DNA of 64,000 bases from Thermomicrobiales bacterium (lineage in GTDB: Bacteria > Chloroflexota > Chloroflexia > Thermomicrobiales > CFX8). Below the pieces are notes generated by a model that was given only the letters and a program-made list of their open reading frames with translations, was not told the DNA's origin and did not search any database. Shown in pieces: positions 36,581 through 45,216 of the stretch (its first letter is position 1; each line of letters opens with the position of its first letter). Made by a program: the position numbers and the translations under genes. The stretch lies in assembly GCA_037045155.1 (NCBI GenBank), contig JBAOIG010000003.1, positions 1,302,001 to 1,366,000 of the forward strand. The letters run 5' to 3'.

Positions 36581-37535
36581 CCAGATGCCCCTCATCGGCC
36601 GGCTCGACGTGAACGGTGACATCGGCCGGCGGCCCAACCGCCGCCTCGACCTCCCGCGCGACGACACTGGCGATCGTGTGCGACTCGTCGACGGTCATCG
36701 ACGGATCCACCTGGATATGGAGGTCAACCCAGGTCCAGCCTTCACCGCCGCGAGATCGGATGTTGTGTGTCCCCTCAACGCCGGGAACAGACATCGCTGT
36801 CGCAGCAATCTGCTCCGGCTCGACAGCAACGGCGTCGCTGAGGACGAAGGTCGCGTCGCGGACGATCTCCCAGGCGCCCCAGGCAATCGCCATAGCAATC
36901 AGAAAGGTGATCCCCGCGTCAGCCCAGTCGATCCCCATCCGGACAACGATCAGCGCAACGATAACCGACACCGACACGTAGATGTCACTCGCCGTGTGAC
37001 GCGCATCGGCCATCAGCAGGCTGCTCGATAGCCTCCGTCCAACTCGGCGCTCCCAGATCGTGACTGTTATGTTGATTGCCAATGTGACAAGCATGACGAC
37101 GAAGCTGGCAGCCGAGACCACCGGCGCGCCGCCGGCGTGTAACCGGTCCCATGCCTGCTGAACGAGCAGGAACAGCCCGAGCAACATCACTGCGGCGATC
37201 CCGAGTGAGGTCAACGTCTCATATCGATGGTGCCCGTAGGGATGGTTCGGGTCGGGCGGGCGGGCGGATACCGCCAGGCCGATCAGAGCAACGACGTTCC
37301 CCGATGCGTCCATGATGGAGTGAAACCCGTCCGCCGCAATCGCCAGCGACCCGGTCAGTGTCCCGAAGGTGATCTTCGCCGCGGCAACGAGGAAATTGAG
37401 CACGAGGATAGTGGCAAGAACGCGCCGGACCTCGCTCGTCCGGGCGTTCGAATGCAGACCGCGCGGGTGCGCAGATGGACTCACCCTCGCCGTCGTGTCC
37501 TCGGAACTGGAGTCGTTCACGGCGGTCCCAATCAT
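36537..37535 (-). CDS. Cation diffusion facilitator family transporter
   Basis: 332 residues with six membrane helices. CDF proteins export Zn(II), Fe(II), Co(II) or Mn(II) by proton antiport. The family signature is ADGFHSIMDASGN in helix II, with the His-rich loop HPYGHHRYE and the second metal site ADARHTASD in helix V. The C-terminal cytoplasmic domain (about 235-332) has the regulatory ferredoxin-like fold (VPGVEGTHNIRSR). It overlaps the downstream amidase gene, giving an operon by position. Metal choice is unknown. Confidence 0.9.
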   Translation of the reverse strand: MIGTAVNDSSSEDTTARVSPSAHPRGLHSNARTSEVRRVLATILVLNFLVAAAKITFGTLTGSLAIAADGFHSIMDASGNVVALIGLAVSARPPDPNHPYGHHRYETLTSLGIAAVMLLGLFLLVQQAWDRLHAGGAPVVSAASFVVMLVTLAINITVTIWERRVGRRLSSSLLMADARHTASDIYVSVSVIVALIVVRMGIDWADAGITFLIAMAIAWGAWEIVRDATFVLSDAVAVEPEQIAATAMSVPGVEGTHNIRSRGGEGWTWVDLHIQVDPSMTVDESHTIASVVAREVEAAVGPPADVTVHVEPADEGHLGEERGHDPYAAGGH

Positions 37536-37677
37536 CTCCGCTGCCCACCGACGCGCAACAAGTGGCGTGAGCCTCCCAGTCTAGCGGTCGGGCGTGGGGA
37601 AGTCAGGGGGGAATTCGGGGATTAGCGACGGCGAACGTGTTGTTCGCTGCGGCCTCACGATCGTCGAGAAGCACATG

Positions 37678-38421
37678 TCAGGCCGCGGCGGTTTCCTCGG
37701 AGAACGAGGCGTTGGTATACACCTCCTGGACGTCTTCCAGGTCTTCGAGCGCCTCCAGCAGCTTCATCGCAGTCTGCGCCTGCGAGCCCTCGATCTCCAC
37801 CTGATTCTGTGGGACGCGGGTTACGTCGGCTGCCTCGACATCGAGGCCGACGGCGCGCAACGTCTCGGCGACAGCGTTGACCTCGGCCGCCTCGGTGATG
37901 ATCGTGACCTCGCCGTCCTCGCTGCTGACATCGGTCGCGCCGGCCTCGATCGCCTGCAGCTCGATCTCGTCCGGATCCTGATTGCCTGCGATGACGACGA
38001 TCTGACCGATGGTGTCGAACTGCCAGCCAACGGTGCCAGTCTCGCCAAGCGCGCCGCCGTGGCGATTGAACGCCTGGCGGACTTCAGCCGCGGTCCGGTT
38101 GCGGTTCTCAGTCAGCGCGACCGCCATGACGGCCACTCCTCCGGGGCCATAGCCCTCGTAGAACACGGTCTGGTAATCGAGCCCATCGGCGCTGGCGCCG
38201 TTCCCCTTGGCGATCGCCCGCTCGACGGTATCGCCACTCATGCCCTCACGCTTGGCGCGCTCCATCGCGAATCGCAGTCGCACGTTGAGGTCCGGGCTGG
38301 GGCCGCTCTCGCGCACCGCGACGTAGATCTCGCGCGCGAGCTTCGAGAAGATCTGACCCTTCTTGTGGTCGTTCGCGGCCTTCTGACGCTTGATCTGAGA
38401 CCATTTGGAATGTCCGGCCAT
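37678..38421 (-). CDS. YebC/PmpR family protein
   Basis: 247 residues, full length. The N-terminus MAGHSKWSQIKRQKAANDHKKG is the family signature in part (see residues 1-20), followed by REGMSGDTVERAIAKGNG and YEGYGPGGVAVMAVALTEN. YebC-type proteins have been treated as DNA-binding regulators and, in recent work, as ribosome-associated factors easing translation of proline-rich stretches. Position alone does not show targets. Confidence 0.93.
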   Translation of the reverse strand: MAGHSKWSQIKRQKAANDHKKGQIFSKLAREIYVAVRESGPSPDLNVRLRFAMERAKREGMSGDTVERAIAKGNGASADGLDYQTVFYEGYGPGGVAVMAVALTENRNRTAAEVRQAFNRHGGALGETGTVGWQFDTIGQIVVIAGNQDPDEIELQAIEAGATDVSSEDGEVTIITEAAEVNAVAETLRAVGLDVEAADVTRVPQNQVEIEGSQAQTAMKLLEALEDLEDVQEVYTNASFSEETAAA

Positions 38422-38522
38422 CGCGATCGTCCTCCCTCATCCGGAACGGCGCGGCGCGACGTCTGGAGCCGCATGCCGGCGGGTCGTAAAGCGACCTCCA
38501 ATTATAGCAAGTCGCGGTCTGC

Positions 38523-39806
38523 TCAGGCCGGCGCAGGCTGGAGACGGCGACTGGCCGAAGGTCGGCGCTCGTCGATCATCAGGCTGGCGGCGCTGCCGGC
38601 CAGCAGCAAGACAACGCATGGCGCGAGCGCCAGGTTGTACGAGCCGGTCAGGTCATAGGCAAGCCCGCCGGCGAACGCGCCCAGCGCGGCCGCGAGCTGG
38701 TGGAACATCGTCGTATAGCCCAGGATCGACCCGACAGCCCGACGCCCGTAGAGATCAATCACAGCGGCTGATACGAGCGCCCCGTTGGCCCGCGAGAGAC
38801 CGAACATCACCGCGAACAGATACAGCGCCTCGGTGCTGTGGGCGCCCATGAGAACGACAACCGAGGCGGCGCGTAGCAAATAGAGCCCCGCCAGCAGATG
38901 CTTCCGCCCAATCCGGTCGGAGAGTGACCCGACGATGACGCCGGAGACGAGGCTCGTGCCCCCGACCAGGCCAAGCGCGGTGCCCGCCTGTGTTGCGGAG
39001 ATGCCCCGGTCGGTCGCCAAGGCGGCGACATGCGTCATGAGCAGGTAGATGGTGAAGCCGCAACCCATGAAGCCGCCGATCAGCAGCCAGAAGGCGCGAC
39101 TCCGAAAGGCAGCCTGTGTGTCGCGGCGAATCAGCTCGGCCGCCAAACAGGCGGTCTCGGGCAACTCGCTGACGGCGACGGAATCGTCAGCTTCGTGATG
39201 CCCGTCGGGCGGTTCGGGGCGACGCAGCACGAAGAAGCAGATCGGAACCATCACCAGCGACATCGACCCGATGACGATGAACGATATGCGCCACGAGAAG
39301 TTGATGATCAGCAACGTCGCCAGCGGCAGCAGAACAAGCTGGCCCATGCCAAGGCCGGTTGACGAGACGCTGAGCGCCATACCCCGTCGCTTGACGAACC
39401 AGCGCGCCAGCAGCGCCGCATTCGTGGACTGCCCCGCGACGCCAAATCCCAGACCAATGACGCCACCGTAGATGAGGTAGGCGTACCAGAGGCTCGAGGT
39501 GAACGCCATCAGGATCATGCCGATACCATTGAGCAGCGCGCCGACCGTCAGCACCAGCCGCGGGCCGTAACGGTCCGCCAGCCGGCCGGCAAACGGTGGC
39601 ACGAGCGCCGAGACAATGGCGAAGAGCGACATCGCCAGCGCAAACGACGACCTGTCCCATCCGAAATCCTCGGTCATCGGCTTGAGGAAGATCCCGAACG
39701 CCTGCGACAGGCCGGCCGTGAAGAACATCAGCATCCAGGAAACGAGCAGAATCACCCAGCCGTAGTAGAATCCGCTCGCCGGCTTGCGCGTCGTATCTGA
39801 CCCCAC
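38523..39806 (-). CDS. Major facilitator superfamily transporter
   Basis: 427 residues, 12 predicted helices. The N-half has GWVILLVSWMLMFFTAGLSQ, FGWDRSSFALAMSLF and the MFS loop motif GRLADRYGPRLVL between helices 2 and 3. The second half repeats it as GSLSDRIGRKHLLAG. The layout recalls the monocarboxylate/oxalate (OFA-like) group. A central loop of about 35 charged residues links the halves. Substrate unknown. Confidence 0.88.
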   Translation of the reverse strand: MGSDTTRKPASGFYYGWVILLVSWMLMFFTAGLSQAFGIFLKPMTEDFGWDRSSFALAMSLFAIVSALVPPFAGRLADRYGPRLVLTVGALLNGIGMILMAFTSSLWYAYLIYGGVIGLGFGVAGQSTNAALLARWFVKRRGMALSVSSTGLGMGQLVLLPLATLLIINFSWRISFIVIGSMSLVMVPICFFVLRRPEPPDGHHEADDSVAVSELPETACLAAELIRRDTQAAFRSRAFWLLIGGFMGCGFTIYLLMTHVAALATDRGISATQAGTALGLVGGTSLVSGVIVGSLSDRIGRKHLLAGLYLLRAASVVVLMGAHSTEALYLFAVMFGLSRANGALVSAAVIDLYGRRAVGSILGYTTMFHQLAAALGAFAGGLAYDLTGSYNLALAPCVVLLLAGSAASLMIDERRPSASRRLQPAPA

Positions 39807-39899
39807 TATTCCCCCCGCGTTTCGGCGATACTTTCGAAGAGGTGTAGCACGGAGCGCCGCGCGCTGTCGAGCCTGGCCAGACCATGGAGGAGAAGCCCG

Positions 39900-40325
39900 A
39901 TGTCAGACACGCCTGTGAGCAACCCCAAGCCCGCTATTGATGAGATCGCCAAGCTGACTGCGCCGAACGAATTTCGGCTGGCGATTACGATGGATCCGTT
40001 TTCGAGCACATACACCTTTGACTATGACGCCTATCGCGGCGCGCCGATCGACCCCGCCTCGACCTGCCTCGGTGGCTCGATCGTGCCACTCAGCGGCTAT
40101 TACATCGATATCTCCGGCGCCGTGATCGATTTCTACAACGAGGGCGAACTCTTCCCCCACCTCGGCCCGGGCGAAGGCAGCGGCCACTACGTCTTCCTGA
40201 CCGATCGACGGTCTGCCACTGTCTCCGACCTGCGCTTCATGGCGCTTCGGCGGGGATGGGCGGGCAACGTGCGCGAGCTGCACAGCTTCTGGGCCGGCCG
40301 GCCGCGCCAGTTGCACGTCCGCTAG
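39900..40325 (+). CDS. Hypothetical protein
   Basis: 141 residues; the ATG has GGAGGAG 8 bases upstream, a strong sign of a real gene. Beta-rich with aromatic and acidic residues (FSSTYTFDYDAYRG, GSIVPLSGYYIDISGAVIDFY) and no signal peptide or membrane segment. No family recognised. Divergent from the MFS gene. Confidence 0.65.
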   Translation: MSDTPVSNPKPAIDEIAKLTAPNEFRLAITMDPFSSTYTFDYDAYRGAPIDPASTCLGGSIVPLSGYYIDISGAVIDFYNEGELFPHLGPGEGSGHYVFLTDRRSATVSDLRFMALRRGWAGNVRELHSFWAGRPRQLHVR

Positions 40326-40353
40326 CTGCTCGTTGGCCGACGGTGTTCGGCGC

Positions 40354-41091
40354 TCAGTCTCCCCCACCGTATGCCTGGTGAGCGCGGACTGTTGCGACGA
40401 GCACCTGGTCCATAAAGTGGGTGAGATCGCCCGAAATGCGCGATGCGCGCTGGCTCGACAGATGCTCGTCGAGGATCTGGCCAGAAACCGTCTGAATCAC
40501 TGGTGTGCGAAAGAAGAGAAACGCCTCCAGCGCGTCAGCGGTCGAAAGACCAACTCGCGCCGAGTAGTAGCCATATTCCCGCCCCAGATCACGCCCCTCA
40601 TCGAGGAGGGATTCGCGGTCGCCGCGGCCGCTGATATAGCGGATGGTGAGGTCGACCATGCGCCTCCCGAGCGGACGCATCTCATCGAGCGTGCGCGGGT
40701 CATAGGCGCGATACCAGGCCCGGGTGCGGGCCTGCGCAAGGTAGTCGTGCTCGTAGGCCGACATCGAGCGATTGGTCAACACCCGTCGGTTGATGCCACT
40801 ACGCTGCGGGTCGCCGGTAACGATCGCCTTCAGATCATCCTCGGCATAGCGTCGGTGGCCGCCGGGGGTGCGAAACACCGGCACCTTGCCACTGTCAGAC
40901 CAGCGCCGAAGCGTGGATGGATCGACACCAAGCATCTGGCAGGCCTGGTCAATCGAGAGCCAGCGTGAGCCAACCGAGGCCGGTTGATCGGCCGGCGGGC
41001 TAGCGTCGCGGCGCGGACGCGCCTGCTGCGTTGTCGTCTCGTCGTCGGGGATCGGGAGATCGGCGTCGTAGGCAGAAGAGAAGGCGGTCAT
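40354..41091 (-). CDS. MerR-type HTH transcription regulator with helical sensor domain
   Basis: 245 residues from the ATG at 41091 (GGAG upstream). A disordered N-terminus is followed by a winged helix at about 45-90: WLSIDQACQMLGVDPSTLRR and TPGGHRRYAEDDL, the pattern of MerR/excisionase HTHs. The C-terminal 130 residues form a helical bundle (LGRRMVDLTIRYISG, FLFFRTPVIQTVSG) resembling the RsbRD-N/RsbT co-antagonist type. It probably senses a signal through the C-terminal domain. It is divergent from the MazG-like gene, so they share a 120 bp control region. Confidence 0.8.
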   Translation of the reverse strand: MTAFSSAYDADLPIPDDETTTQQARPRRDASPPADQPASVGSRWLSIDQACQMLGVDPSTLRRWSDSGKVPVFRTPGGHRRYAEDDLKAIVTGDPQRSGINRRVLTNRSMSAYEHDYLAQARTRAWYRAYDPRTLDEMRPLGRRMVDLTIRYISGRGDRESLLDEGRDLGREYGYYSARVGLSTADALEAFLFFRTPVIQTVSGQILDEHLSSQRASRISGDLTHFMDQVLVATVRAHQAYGGGD

Positions 41092-41211
41092 GTGCGCTCC
41101 AGACGCTGACGCAGATATATCCACGCACCGCTGCACAATTGGGTACTGTCCGAGCGCGCATTGTCAACCCGCTATCCGGGTCTGTCAATGCCGTGGGAGG
41201 GAGCGAAGGTG

Positions 41212-41532
41212 ATGATGCCGCCGTTGACCGTTGTTCAGGCTCAGGTAGACGAGTGGGCCGCCCGCTACTGGAATGGCCAATACTGGCCGCCGCTCGCCAA
41301 TCTCGCCCGGCTGGTCGAGGAGGTCGGGGAGGTTGCGCGCGCCGTCAATCAGGTGCACGGCCCCAAACGTGTGAAGCCCGACGAGGAGCAGGCCGAGATT
41401 GGCGGCGAGCTGGCCGATGCCCTGTTCACGCTCGTCTGCATCGCCAATAGCACCGGGGTCGATCTCCAGCGGGCGTTCGACGCTGCCCTGGAGAAGTACC
41501 AGGTCCGTGACGAAGGACGATCGATCAGCTAG
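41212..41532 (+). CDS. MazG-like nucleotide pyrophosphohydrolase
   Basis: 106 residues. Several starts cluster (GTG 41209, ATG 41212, ATG 41215) behind GGGAGG; ATG 41212 is taken. The all-alpha NTP-PPase core is clear: LARLVEEVGEVARAVNQ (EExxE metal site) and IGGELADALFTLVCIANS (ExxD). Such enzymes clear abnormal or excess nucleoside triphosphates. The 3' end overlaps by 4 bp the stop of the convergent fragment at 41529-41747. Confidence 0.87.
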   Translation: MMPPLTVVQAQVDEWAARYWNGQYWPPLANLARLVEEVGEVARAVNQVHGPKRVKPDEEQAEIGGELADALFTLVCIANSTGVDLQRAFDAALEKYQVRDEGRSIS

Positions 41533-41747
41533 AAATACGAGCCGATGTTGTGCAGGATAGACTCGCCGCCATCGACCACCATGATCGAGCCCGAGCAGAA
41601 TGAGGCATCGTCGCTGGCCAGGTAAACTGCCATACCCGCCATCTCGTCTGGCTGAGCCTGACGCCCGATCGGCTGCATCGCTGCCTTCGCCTCGCGGGCG
41701 ACGATCCCGGCGCAGCCCTCGATGTCCACTGACAGGTAGATCTTCAT
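41529..41747 (-). pseudogene. Chimeric fragment: DppA-like N-terminus joined to SDR C-terminus
   Basis: 72 residues from the ATG at 41747, with GAGGAGC upstream. Residues 1-16 (MKIYLSVDIEGCAGIV) match the start of D-aminopeptidase DppA (family M55). After about eight residues of transition (AREAKAAMQ) the sequence becomes the C-terminal end of a short-chain dehydrogenase: PIGRQAQPDEMAGMAVYLAS, then FCSGSIMVVDGG. Neither domain is complete and no catalytic residues of SDR remain, so this looks like the scar of a deletion that joined two neighbouring genes. The frame is intact, so a short peptide could still be made. Confidence 0.75.
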
Positions 41748-41826
41748 TCTCATGCTCCTCTTCCGCTCCCCGATCGAAGTCGCTAGGGCATCATACGGGC
41801 AGGACGCGCAATCCGGAGGAGGGACG

Positions 41827-42315
41827 ATGAACGACGAGCAGCGGTTGACGCATTTCGACGCAGCCGGCCGCGCGCGGATGGTCGATGTCGGCGAGAAGGC
41901 GGAGACTCGCCGGATCGCGGTCGCTCGCGGCCGCGTGGTGATGCAACCAGAAACGCTTCGACTCATCATCGAGGGTCGCGCCAGCAAAGGTGATGTCCTC
42001 GGCGTCGCACAGGTGGCGGCGATCATGGGCGCCAAGCGGACAGCCGACCTGGTGCCGATGTGTCATCCATTGCCGATCACGTCGGTGGAGGTCGCCCTGA
42101 CCCCGGACGAGGCCGGTCCGGCGGTCGAGATCGAGGCGCGGGTCGAGACGCGCGGCAAGACCGGCGTGGAGATGGAGGCGCTCACCGCCGTCACCGTCGC
42201 GGCGCTTACCGTCTACGATATGGTCAAGGCAGTCGATCGGGGAATGCGGATCGAGGGCGTCCGGCTGATTCACAAGAGCGGCGGACGTAGCGGCGAATGG
42301 AACGCGCCGGAGTAG
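41827..42315 (+). CDS. moaC: Cyclic pyranopterin monophosphate synthase
   Basis: 162 residues from the ATG at 41827 with GGAGGAGG upstream. MoaC works with MoaA to make cyclic pyranopterin monophosphate, the first step of molybdenum cofactor synthesis. The family marks are THFDAAGRARMVDVGEK, MCHPLPITSVEV, DMVKAVDRGM and the closing KSGGRSGEW. Length is standard. No other moa genes are in the window, so the pathway genes are scattered. Confidence 0.95.
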   Translation: MNDEQRLTHFDAAGRARMVDVGEKAETRRIAVARGRVVMQPETLRLIIEGRASKGDVLGVAQVAAIMGAKRTADLVPMCHPLPITSVEVALTPDEAGPAVEIEARVETRGKTGVEMEALTAVTVAALTVYDMVKAVDRGMRIEGVRLIHKSGGRSGEWNAPE

Positions 42316-42413
42316 ACTGTTGCGGGTGCGGCGTGCGACCGACGGCGGTGGCGACAGTCTGGCGACTAGCCGCGTGACGCCGTCCAGATGCCGGCCAACC
42401 ATGTTGAATCGAG

Positions 42414-43241
42414 GTGCTGGTGCCACTACCGCAATACACGTGCGCGCGCTACGTCGTCCCGCTCCGCGAGGGGGGATCGCTTCCCGCCGTCGTCGATACC
42501 GTCGAGGACGGACAATACGTCGTCAAGCTGCGCGGCGCTGGGCAGGGAGAACGCGCCCTCATCGCCGAGGTGATCGTTGCCGAACTGAGTCATGCTCTGG
42601 GGCTGCCGACGCCCGACGCAGCCATCCTCGAATTGGGCGAGGGGTTTGGCAAGGGCGAGCCGGATCCAGAGATCCAGGACGTCCTGCGGTGGAGTGTCGG
42701 CCTCAACTTCGGGTTGCGCTGGCTGCCGGGCGCGCTGCCGTTTGACCCGGCAGTCGACACAAACCTGTCGCCCGATCTCGCGGCCGAGATCGTCTGGCTC
42801 GACGCCTGGCTGACCAACATCGATCGGACACCGCGCAACCCCAACCTGCTCGTCTGGCAGGATCAGCTCTGGATGATCGACCATGGCGCCGCACTCTACA
42901 TCCACCACAGCTGGGCGGGCTGGGAGGAACGCGTCCAGTCGCCGTTCCCGCAGATCAAGGATCACATCCTCCTGCCGGCGGCCGGCGATCTTCGCGCTGC
43001 CGACGAGCGCCTGCGTCCGCACGTAACGCCCGAGGTTCTGCGCGCGGCGGTCGCATCCATACCGGATGTATGGCTCGCGGGCGACGCGCAGTTCGCGACC
43101 GTGGCAGCGCACCGTGAGCGCTACGTCACCTATCTCGACGCGCGCCTGAACGGACCGCGCGCCTGGCTACAGGAGGCGATCGATGCGAGAGAGCGCGGAC
43201 CGGAGCGCTACCAGCCACGGCTCACCCACCGGGTGGTATAG
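42414..43241 (+). CDS. HipA-family kinase-like protein
   Basis: 275 residues from a GTG at 42414; another GTG two codons on is possible. Compared with HipA (about 440 residues) it is short, lacking the N-terminal subdomain. Kinase-like features are VVKLRGAGQGERALIAEVI (ATP-binding Lys and following helix), the catalytic-loop-like WLDAWLTNIDRTPRNPNLL (Asp and Asn), and the metal Asp in LWMIDHGAAL. It overlaps by 59 bp the DUF3037 gene. This HipA-like kinase plus DUF3037 pair is a recurring gene neighbourhood with a toxin-antitoxin look. Confidence 0.83.
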   Translation: MLVPLPQYTCARYVVPLREGGSLPAVVDTVEDGQYVVKLRGAGQGERALIAEVIVAELSHALGLPTPDAAILELGEGFGKGEPDPEIQDVLRWSVGLNFGLRWLPGALPFDPAVDTNLSPDLAAEIVWLDAWLTNIDRTPRNPNLLVWQDQLWMIDHGAALYIHHSWAGWEERVQSPFPQIKDHILLPAAGDLRAADERLRPHVTPEVLRAAVASIPDVWLAGDAQFATVAAHRERYVTYLDARLNGPRAWLQEAIDARERGPERYQPRLTHRVV

Positions 43242-43647
43242 CTACGCCATCGTCCGCGTCGTCCCGCGCGTCGAGCGCGGCGAATGCGTGAACGTCGGCA
43301 TCATCCTGTTCGCGCGCGAGCAAGGCTACCTGGCAGCGCGGATCGAGCTGGACGCCGAGCGGCTGAGGGCGCTCGACCCGGCCGCCGATCTATCGCTGAT
43401 CGAACGCCACCTGGCGACGTTCCAGGCGATCGCGAGCGGAGACGCCACGGCGGGTGGCCCGATGGCCGGGTGGCCGCCCTCCGAACGGTTTCACTGGCTG
43501 ACTGCGCCGCGCAGTACCATCATCCAGACCTCTCCGGTGCACGTCGGCACAACCGATAACCCGGAGGCGGTAGTTGAAACATTGCTCGATGAGCTCGTCC
43601 GCCGGAGCCACCACGACGGACGGACAGCACATAACGGAGGACAATGA
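43183..43647 (+). CDS. DUF3037 domain protein, partner of the HipA-like kinase
   Basis: 154 residues. The domain is recognised from YSYAIVRVVPRVERGECVNVGI-type opening (residues 18-39) and RFHWLTAPRSTIIQTSPVH near 110-128. The family is almost always next to a HipA-type kinase, and the overlap here implies coupled synthesis and probably complex formation. It may be substrate, inhibitor or adaptor of the kinase. No DNA-binding motif is visible, unlike HipB. Confidence 0.82.
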   Translation: MRESADRSATSHGSPTGWYSYAIVRVVPRVERGECVNVGIILFAREQGYLAARIELDAERLRALDPAADLSLIERHLATFQAIASGDATAGGPMAGWPPSERFHWLTAPRSTIIQTSPVHVGTTDNPEAVVETLLDELVRRSHHDGRTAHNGGQ

Positions 43648-43648
43648 C

Positions 43649-44494
43649 ATGATTCGACGATCCCCCCTGCGGCCGGATCCCAACGCGCTCTATGCCGACT
43701 GGGCGACAATCGTTGCGGCCGAAAAGGAGCAGGTCGAACGGCTGCGTGAGTGGCAGGAAGCCGATTATTACGCCCCGGTCGCTCACCATTTTCTGGACGA
43801 TCCTCGCCGCCAGGGTGACCCGGTGCTGGACGCGCTGTTCGGCCTTGGCGGCCCGGGGACGCGCTGGCTCGATGTCGGCGCCGGGGGCGGACGCTACGCG
43901 CTGCCACTAGCCGCCTCTGGCCGGCCCGTCGTCGCGGTCGAGCCAAGCCCGGCGATGCGTGAGGTGCTTGACCAGGGCATGAGTCAGTACGACATCGGGG
44001 ATATTGAAGTCATCCCCGGGCGCTGGCCAGCCTCGGCTGGTGGTATCGAGGTCGATGCCGCGCTGATGGCCCACGTTGGCTACGATCTGCCTGATATCGG
44101 CGACTTCCTCGATGCGTTCGAGGGCGCGACGCGCCACTGGTGCTGTGCGGTGACGATGGATCGCGCGCCATCGGGCGGCTTCGTCGACCTGTGGGAGGAA
44201 ATCCACGGCGAGGAGCGGTATGTCCTGCCAGCCATGTGCGAGCTATTGCACGTGCTGCTGGCTCGCGGCGCAACGCCGGAAGTGCGCATCCTCGAGCGTC
44301 ACATGCGGATGATGGACGAGAACGACCTGCGCGATAGCGCGCGGCGACGGCTCTGGCTCAGCGAGGGCTCCGAGAAGGACCAGCAACTGCAACGCAAGCT
44401 CGACGGGATGCTGGCACGAGGCGATCGCGACTGGGGATTCCCACGCGCGGTCGCGATGATCATCTGGCAGCCGCCGTCCGCTAGCCGGCAGTAG
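43649..44494 (+). CDS. Class I SAM-dependent methyltransferase
   Basis: 281 residues from the ATG at 43649, with GGAGG 8 bases upstream and 1 base after the preceding stop. Motif I is WLDVGAGGGRYALPLA (about 73-88), then VVAVEPSPAM, and VDAALMAHVGYDL in the region of motif II. The substrate is unknown. Its position in a run of same-strand genes from 42414 to 44979 suggests one operon with the HipA pair and RidA gene. Confidence 0.85.
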   Translation: MIRRSPLRPDPNALYADWATIVAAEKEQVERLREWQEADYYAPVAHHFLDDPRRQGDPVLDALFGLGGPGTRWLDVGAGGGRYALPLAASGRPVVAVEPSPAMREVLDQGMSQYDIGDIEVIPGRWPASAGGIEVDAALMAHVGYDLPDIGDFLDAFEGATRHWCCAVTMDRAPSGGFVDLWEEIHGEERYVLPAMCELLHVLLARGATPEVRILERHMRMMDENDLRDSARRRLWLSEGSEKDQQLQRKLDGMLARGDRDWGFPRAVAMIIWQPPSASRQ

Positions 44495-44505
44495 AGGGAG
44501 GGACG

Positions 44506-44979
44506 ATGCGGATCGAGCAACGTCTGACAGAGATGGGACTGGTCCTGCCGCCACAAGTGCCAGTCGCGCTCCCCTTCCCCTGGGTGCGGGTCCACGAGAA
44601 TCGCGCATTCATCTCCGGCCACGGCCCACAGTTGCCGGACGGCGCTCTGGCCGGCCCGTTCGGCAAGGTCGGTGATGATCTGACGTTGGAGCAGGGCTAC
44701 CAGGCATCGCGGTTGACTGCGCTCGCGATACTCGGCAGCCTCCAGCGCGCCATCGGCGACCTCGATCGGGTGACCGCGTGGCTACGCGTGTTTGGAATGG
44801 TGAACGTCGCGCCCGGCTTCAACAACACTCCCGCTGTCATCAACGGATTTTCCGATCTGATCCTCGAGCTCTGGGGAGGCGAGGTCGGCCAGCACGCCCG
44901 CTCCGCCGTCGGCATGGCCGCCCTGCCCTTCGATATCCCGGTCGAGATCGAGGCGGAGGTTGAGATCGACGGGGGGTGA
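44506..44979 (+). CDS. RidA family protein (YjgF/YER057c/UK114)
   Basis: 157 residues, slightly longer than canonical RidA (about 128) and of the subtype with N-terminal extension. RidA proteins hydrolyse reactive enamines and imines formed by PLP enzymes. Visible marks are ENRAFISGHGPQLPDG, RLTALAILGSLQRAIGDLDRV and VNVAPGFNNTPAVINGFSDL. The conserved C-terminal Arg region appears as QHARSAVGMAALPF. GGGAGGGA precedes the ATG. Confidence 0.87.
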   Translation: MRIEQRLTEMGLVLPPQVPVALPFPWVRVHENRAFISGHGPQLPDGALAGPFGKVGDDLTLEQGYQASRLTALAILGSLQRAIGDLDRVTAWLRVFGMVNVAPGFNNTPAVINGFSDLILELWGGEVGQHARSAVGMAALPFDIPVEIEAEVEIDGG

Positions 44980-45216
44980 TGTGGAAGAGATGGCCACCGG
45001 CGTGCCGTCGATAACGCGAGCGCGGTCTGGACGGCGTCCTCGCCGTGCTCGCGCCGAGCCAGCGGCCATCGACGTGTCACCCGTAGGCCATATACTGCGG
45101 CAGAGAGCATAGCGGTCGAGTAGCGAACGACGGGCCGAGCGCTGACCGCCCAACTCGATCGGTGGCGCAAGGGGTTCTGAACGCAACTGCACGCAGCGCC
45201 GGCACAAGGAGACACC

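Noticed and set aside
44980..45216. Possible small gene between ridA-like and SDR genes
   Set aside because: Open frames in all readings are Arg/Pro-rich, typical of shadow frames; only the SDR ribosome-binding site is convincing.
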